Source of the DNA: Fodinicurvata sp. EGI_FJ10296
GTDB lineage: Bacteria; Pseudomonadota; Alphaproteobacteria; DSM-16000; Inquilinaceae
Direction of reading: 5' to 3'
Length of the DNA: 64,000 nucleotides
NCBI RefSeq assembly: GCF_040712075.1
Contig: NZ_JBFCVL010000001.1
Span: 317,501 to 381,500, forward strand
Each line of letters begins with the position of its first letter. Positions within the stretch are counted from its first letter, which is position 1. The notes beneath the pieces were generated by a model. The model did not search any database and was not told where the DNA came from. It saw only the letters and a list, made by a program, of their open reading frames with translations. This document shows positions 60,822 through 64,000 of this stretch, in pieces. Made by a program: the position numbers and the translations under genes.

Positions 60822-63800
60822 TCACAACACCATCATGCCTCGCAACCGGCGATTGGCGACCGCAAGCATGCTGAGGTCGAGGTGGTCCATGGCCTTCAGC
60901 TCGGTAACCAGCTGATCGACCCGGTCGACGGCATCCGGCCGACCCGAGATCCACCGTTCAAGCGCATCGTGGGCGTCACCGATGGCGCAGCCACCCGGAC
61001 CATCCTGCCTCAGCGCACCGATGACGCGAATGGTCAGGTCGGCCTGAAGGGCATAGAGATCATCCACGATCGCCGCGACGGCCTGCTTGTGCCAGTGATC
61101 GGTCGATTTGCTGTTGGTCGCGGCATCGCGCAACCAGGCCAGACCGAGCCGGTCGCCCAACGCGAAGTACAGCGGCGCCGCGTCGGACAGGGACAGCGAG
61201 AAATCGTCCGTGATCCGGATCAGATCGGTTGCGGCGGCCATCAGATTCAAGGACGAGACCCGCAGCGCCAGTTCCCTCGGCACGCCAGCCTCGATCAAGC
61301 CATCGGAGCGTGCCTCGATGACCTGCCGGGCCGCCGGATACAGGACCGAATCCAGCGACCCCGTCAGCGTCTCGATCCCCTGGCGATAGCGGTCGGCCAG
61401 GTCGGCAATATCGAGCCGGTCGCCGCAGTTCCTGAGGAACCAGGCCGTCATGCGGTCGACGAGACGGATTGTCATGGACATCATCCGGATCTGGGTTTCG
61501 GCAGGCACCTTGTTGTCGAGCGCCTCGATCGATGCCCAGATCGCCGGCAAGGCGAAACTGCGTTCCGTCATGAGATAGGCACGGGCAACATCCGCCGGAC
61601 CCATGCCGGTTTTCTCGACCATGTCCATGACGAAGGTCGGCGTCGTCCTGTTGATGATCACATTCGTGACGATGGTGGCGATGATCTCGCGGTGCAGCTT
61701 GTGACGGTCGATCGCATCGCTGTACCGGGCCAGAGCGTCGGGGAAATACGACCTGAGATCGGCCGTGAGACTGGGATCGTCGGGCAGCGTGCTGGCCAGT
61801 ATGTCGTCGTAGAGGGTGATTTTGGAATACGACAGAAGGATCGACATTTCAGGCCGTGACAGGCCCGCGCGATGAGCCGCCAGATCCGCCAGGTCCTCGT
61901 CGTCGGGCAGGGCCTCGATCGCCCGGTCGAGCCGCCCCGCCTTTTCGAGCCCCTTCATGAACCGGGTCTGCTGATCCAGATGCTCCGATGCCTCCGACAT
62001 CACCAGACTGAGCGCCTGGGTCTGGAGATAGTTGTCGCGGAGTACGAGTTGCGCCACATCGTCGGTCATCGACCCGAGCAGCGCGTTGCGCTGTTTCAGA
62101 GTCATGTCGCCCTCGGAGACGACATCGTTCAGCAGAACCTTGATATTGACCTCGTGGTCGGAGCAATCGACGCCCGCCGAATTATCGATGAAGTCGGTAT
62201 TGACACGCCCACCGGCGCGGGCGAATTCGATGCGCCCGCGCTGCGTTACGCCCAGATTGGCGCCTTCTCCAACCACGCGCGCGCGGATGTCGCGGCCATC
62301 GATACGCAAGGCATCGTTCGCCTTGTCGCCAACATCGGCATGGGACTCCGAGGAGGCCTTGATATAGGTGCCGATCCCGCCGAACCAGAGCAGATCCACC
62401 GGCGCCCTGAGCAACGCCGAGATCAATGTGTTCGGCGTGACGCTGGCCTGGGTCAGCCCGGTCAGCGTCTTGATCTGAGGCGTGAGCGTAATCGATTTCG
62501 CCTTGCGATCGAAAACGCCGCCCCCTTTCGAAATCAGCGCCTTGTCGTACTGGTCCCACGACCCGCGACCCAGTTCGAAAAGCCGTTTACGCTCCTTGAA
62601 CGTCACAGCCGGATCGGGGTCCGGATCGATGAAAATATGCAAATGATTGAAGGCGGCCTGAAGGCGGATTCCCTCCGACAGCAGCATGCCGTTGCCGAAA
62701 ACATCGCCGGACATGTCGCCCACGCCGATGGCGGTGAAAGTCTGGGACTGGGTATCGAGACCGAGTTCCCGGAAATGCCGCTTTACGGACTCCCACGCGC
62801 CCCGCGCGGTGATGCCCATCTTCTTGTGATCGTAACCCGCCGATCCGCCCGATGCGAAGGCATCGTCGAGCCAGAACCCGTAGGACTGGCTGACGCCGTT
62901 GGCGATGTCGGAGAAGGTGGCCGTGCCCTTGTCGGCGGCCACGACGAGGTAGGGATCGTCCTCGTCGTGGCGGACCGTCCGTTCGGGATGCACGACACTG
63001 TCGCGAACGATGTTGTCGGTGATGTCGAGCATGCCGCGCATCAGCGTCTTGTAACACTCGATTCCTTCGGCCTGCATGGCTTCGCGCCCGCCCTCGCGCG
63101 GGGGTCTCTTGACGACGAACCCGCCTTTCGATCCCACCGGCACGATGACGGCATTCTTGACCACCTGCGCCTTCATCAGCCCCAGAATCTCGGTTCTGAA
63201 ATCCTCGCGCCGGTCCGACCAGCGGATGCCGCCGCGGGCAACCTTGCCGCCGCGCAGATGAACCCCTTCGACGCGCGGTGAGTAGACGAAGATTTCCCGC
63301 CACGGACGGGGCTTGGGAAGGTCGTCCAGCATCGCGCTGTCGAGCTTCAGCGACAGATACGGCTTTGGCTCGCCGTTGTCGTCCGTCTGGTGGAAATTCG
63401 TCCGCAGTGTCGCCCGGACGCAGTTGATGAACCGCCGGAGGATCAGGTCCTCGTCGAGATTGGACACTTCGTTCAGCTGCGTATTCAGCACGTCCAGCAC
63501 ACTTTCTTCCACCGCCTCGCGGTCCGCACCGTCGGGCCCATCGACATCGAAGCGGACCCGGAAAAGATCGACGATCTTGCGCGAGATATCCGGATGGGCA
63601 GCGAGTGTGTTTTCAAGGCTGTCCTGGCTGAAGGTAATCCGCGCCTGCCTGAGGAACCGGCCATAGGCCCGCAACACGACGACCTCGCGCCATCCCATGC
63701 CTGCCAGCAGAACGAGGCGATTGAACCCGTCATCCTCCATGCCGCCTTCCCAGATGCGGGCGAAAGCCGACTGGAATTTTTCCTTCAGTGTCTTGACGTC

Positions 63801-64000
63801 GATGGCGGACCCGTCCTGGGTCTCGGTCGCGAAATCGTGAATCCAGACAAGGACGCGGCTGGTTTCGTGGTCATGGCCGCGCACGCGTACGTCATAGGGA
63901 TTCTCCGCGATCACCTTCAGGCCCATATGCTCCAGCATGGGAAGGACATCGCTGAGCGGCACGGGCTGGCCGGCATGGTACAGCTTGAAACGGACCTGGT
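60822..64000 (-). CDS. NAD-specific glutamate dehydrogenase, large (~180 kDa) class, partial
   Basis: The C-terminal about 1059 residues of an NAD-dependent glutamate dehydrogenase of about 1600 residues, which converts glutamate to 2-oxoglutarate and ammonia. The start lies beyond the right edge. The catalytic core shows GVHLRGGKVARGGIRWSDRREDFRTEILGLMKAQVVKNAVIVPVGSKGGFVVK, with the catalytic lysine region KGGF, then GIGDMSGDVFGNGML (NAD-binding fold begins near here), VIGEGANLGVTQRGRIEFA-like VVGEGANLG, and NTDFIDNSAGVDCSDHEVNIK. A C-terminal helical domain with PAIWASIEALDNKVPAETQIRMM follows. The open frame continues to base 64000. Confidence 0.97.
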   Translation of the reverse strand, partial: QVRFKLYHAGQPVPLSDVLPMLEHMGLKVIAENPYDVRVRGHDHETSRVLVWIHDFATETQDGSAIDVKTLKEKFQSAFARIWEGGMEDDGFNRLVLLAGMGWREVVVLRAYGRFLRQARITFSQDSLENTLAAHPDISRKIVDLFRVRFDVDGPDGADREAVEESVLDVLNTQLNEVSNLDEDLILRRFINCVRATLRTNFHQTDDNGEPKPYLSLKLDSAMLDDLPKPRPWREIFVYSPRVEGVHLRGGKVARGGIRWSDRREDFRTEILGLMKAQVVKNAVIVPVGSKGGFVVKRPPREGGREAMQAEGIECYKTLMRGMLDITDNIVRDSVVHPERTVRHDEDDPYLVVAADKGTATFSDIANGVSQSYGFWLDDAFASGGSAGYDHKKMGITARGAWESVKRHFRELGLDTQSQTFTAIGVGDMSGDVFGNGMLLSEGIRLQAAFNHLHIFIDPDPDPAVTFKERKRLFELGRGSWDQYDKALISKGGGVFDRKAKSITLTPQIKTLTGLTQASVTPNTLISALLRAPVDLLWFGGIGTYIKASSESHADVGDKANDALRIDGRDIRARVVGEGANLGVTQRGRIEFARAGGRVNTDFIDNSAGVDCSDHEVNIKVLLNDVVSEGDMTLKQRNALLGSMTDDVAQLVLRDNYLQTQALSLVMSEASEHLDQQTRFMKGLEKAGRLDRAIEALPDDEDLADLAAHRAGLSRPEMSILLSYSKITLYDDILASTLPDDPSLTADLRSYFPDALARYSDAIDRHKLHREIIATIVTNVIINRTTPTFVMDMVEKTGMGPADVARAYLMTERSFALPAIWASIEALDNKVPAETQIRMMSMTIRLVDRMTAWFLRNCGDRLDIADLADRYRQGIETLTGSLDSVLYPAARQVIEARSDGLIEAGVPRELALRVSSLNLMAAATDLIRITDDFSLSLSDAAPLYFALGDRLGLAWLRDAATNSKSTDHWHKQAVAAIVDDLYALQADLTIRVIGALRQDGPGGCAIGDAHDALERWISGRPDAVDRVDQLVTELKAMDHLDLSMLAVANRRLRGMMVL

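Overview
The window is a chromosomal segment of a high-GC alphaproteobacterium, most like the Rhodospirillales and relatives. This rests on a ~180 kDa-class NAD-glutamate dehydrogenase, an RpoE/ChrR-type sigma/anti-sigma pair, IalB-, NnrU-, DUF1674- and DUF3576-family proteins, and two tandem alphaproteobacterial-type porins. I cannot name the species from sequence alone. Most genes have GC-rich codon use. The photoactive yellow protein gene (about 16.1-16.5 kb) and the CDF-like gene (about 3.1-4.0 kb) are visibly poorer in G+C.

Layout. 0-2.8 kb: the end of a holdfast/curli-type surface locus (CsgG/HfaB-like secretin, a secreted HfaD-like protein, a second secreted protein and a degenerate receiver-domain protein). 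3-13.5 kb: a CDF-like membrane protein, tRNA-Ala(CGC), housekeeping genes (yggT-like, DUF167, nnrU-like, argG, rlmN, ialB-like), an ECF sigma factor with a ChrR-like cupin anti-sigma factor, a SpoU methyltransferase and an asparaginase. 13.5-16.6 kb: a methyltransferase converging on a two-gene operon for photoactive yellow protein (pyp) and its p-coumaroyl-CoA ligase (pcl). 16.7-23 kb: DUF1674, htpX, rsmB, rpe, a heparinase-like gene, a 155-bp tandem repeat array and a DUF3576 lipoprotein. 23-31 kb: two porins each with a hairpin terminator, a YggS-like gene, a run of small housekeeping genes on the minus strand (L,D-transpeptidase, DUF971, Trm112, Lon-like, CnoX-like, ProX-like) and tRNA-Gly(GCC).

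31-45 kb is export machinery: a DevBCA/MacAB-like tripartite exporter, an AraC-type gene remnant, and a type I secretion operon. That operon has an HlyD-like adaptor and two ABC subunits with decayed ATPase motifs, downstream of a 1393-residue DUF4114/coiled-coil protein that is its probable substrate. 45-51 kb holds a small lipoprotein, an unknown protein, an M81 metallopeptidase, an aminotransferase and an MFS transporter.

51-59 kb is an envelope-stress-like region. Two related ECF sigma/membrane anti-sigma pairs flank a ferric-reductase-like flavocytochrome and an MFS transporter, with PRC-barrel and DUF4168 secreted proteins nearby. The second sigma gene and the DUF4168 gene are read divergently from near-identical promoter-like motifs. 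59-60.7 kb holds a small Tat-signal protein followed by a fused HprK-like/PqqD protein, a possible uncharacterised peptide-handling system. The window ends inside the NAD-glutamate dehydrogenase gene.

The observations most worth following are the pyp-pcl operon without a nearby ammonia lyase, the degenerate heterodimeric type I exporter with its coiled-coil substrate, the Tat/HprK-PqqD pair, a two-copy dispersed repeat whose two hairpins show compensatory changes, and the bidirectional ECF-type promoter.
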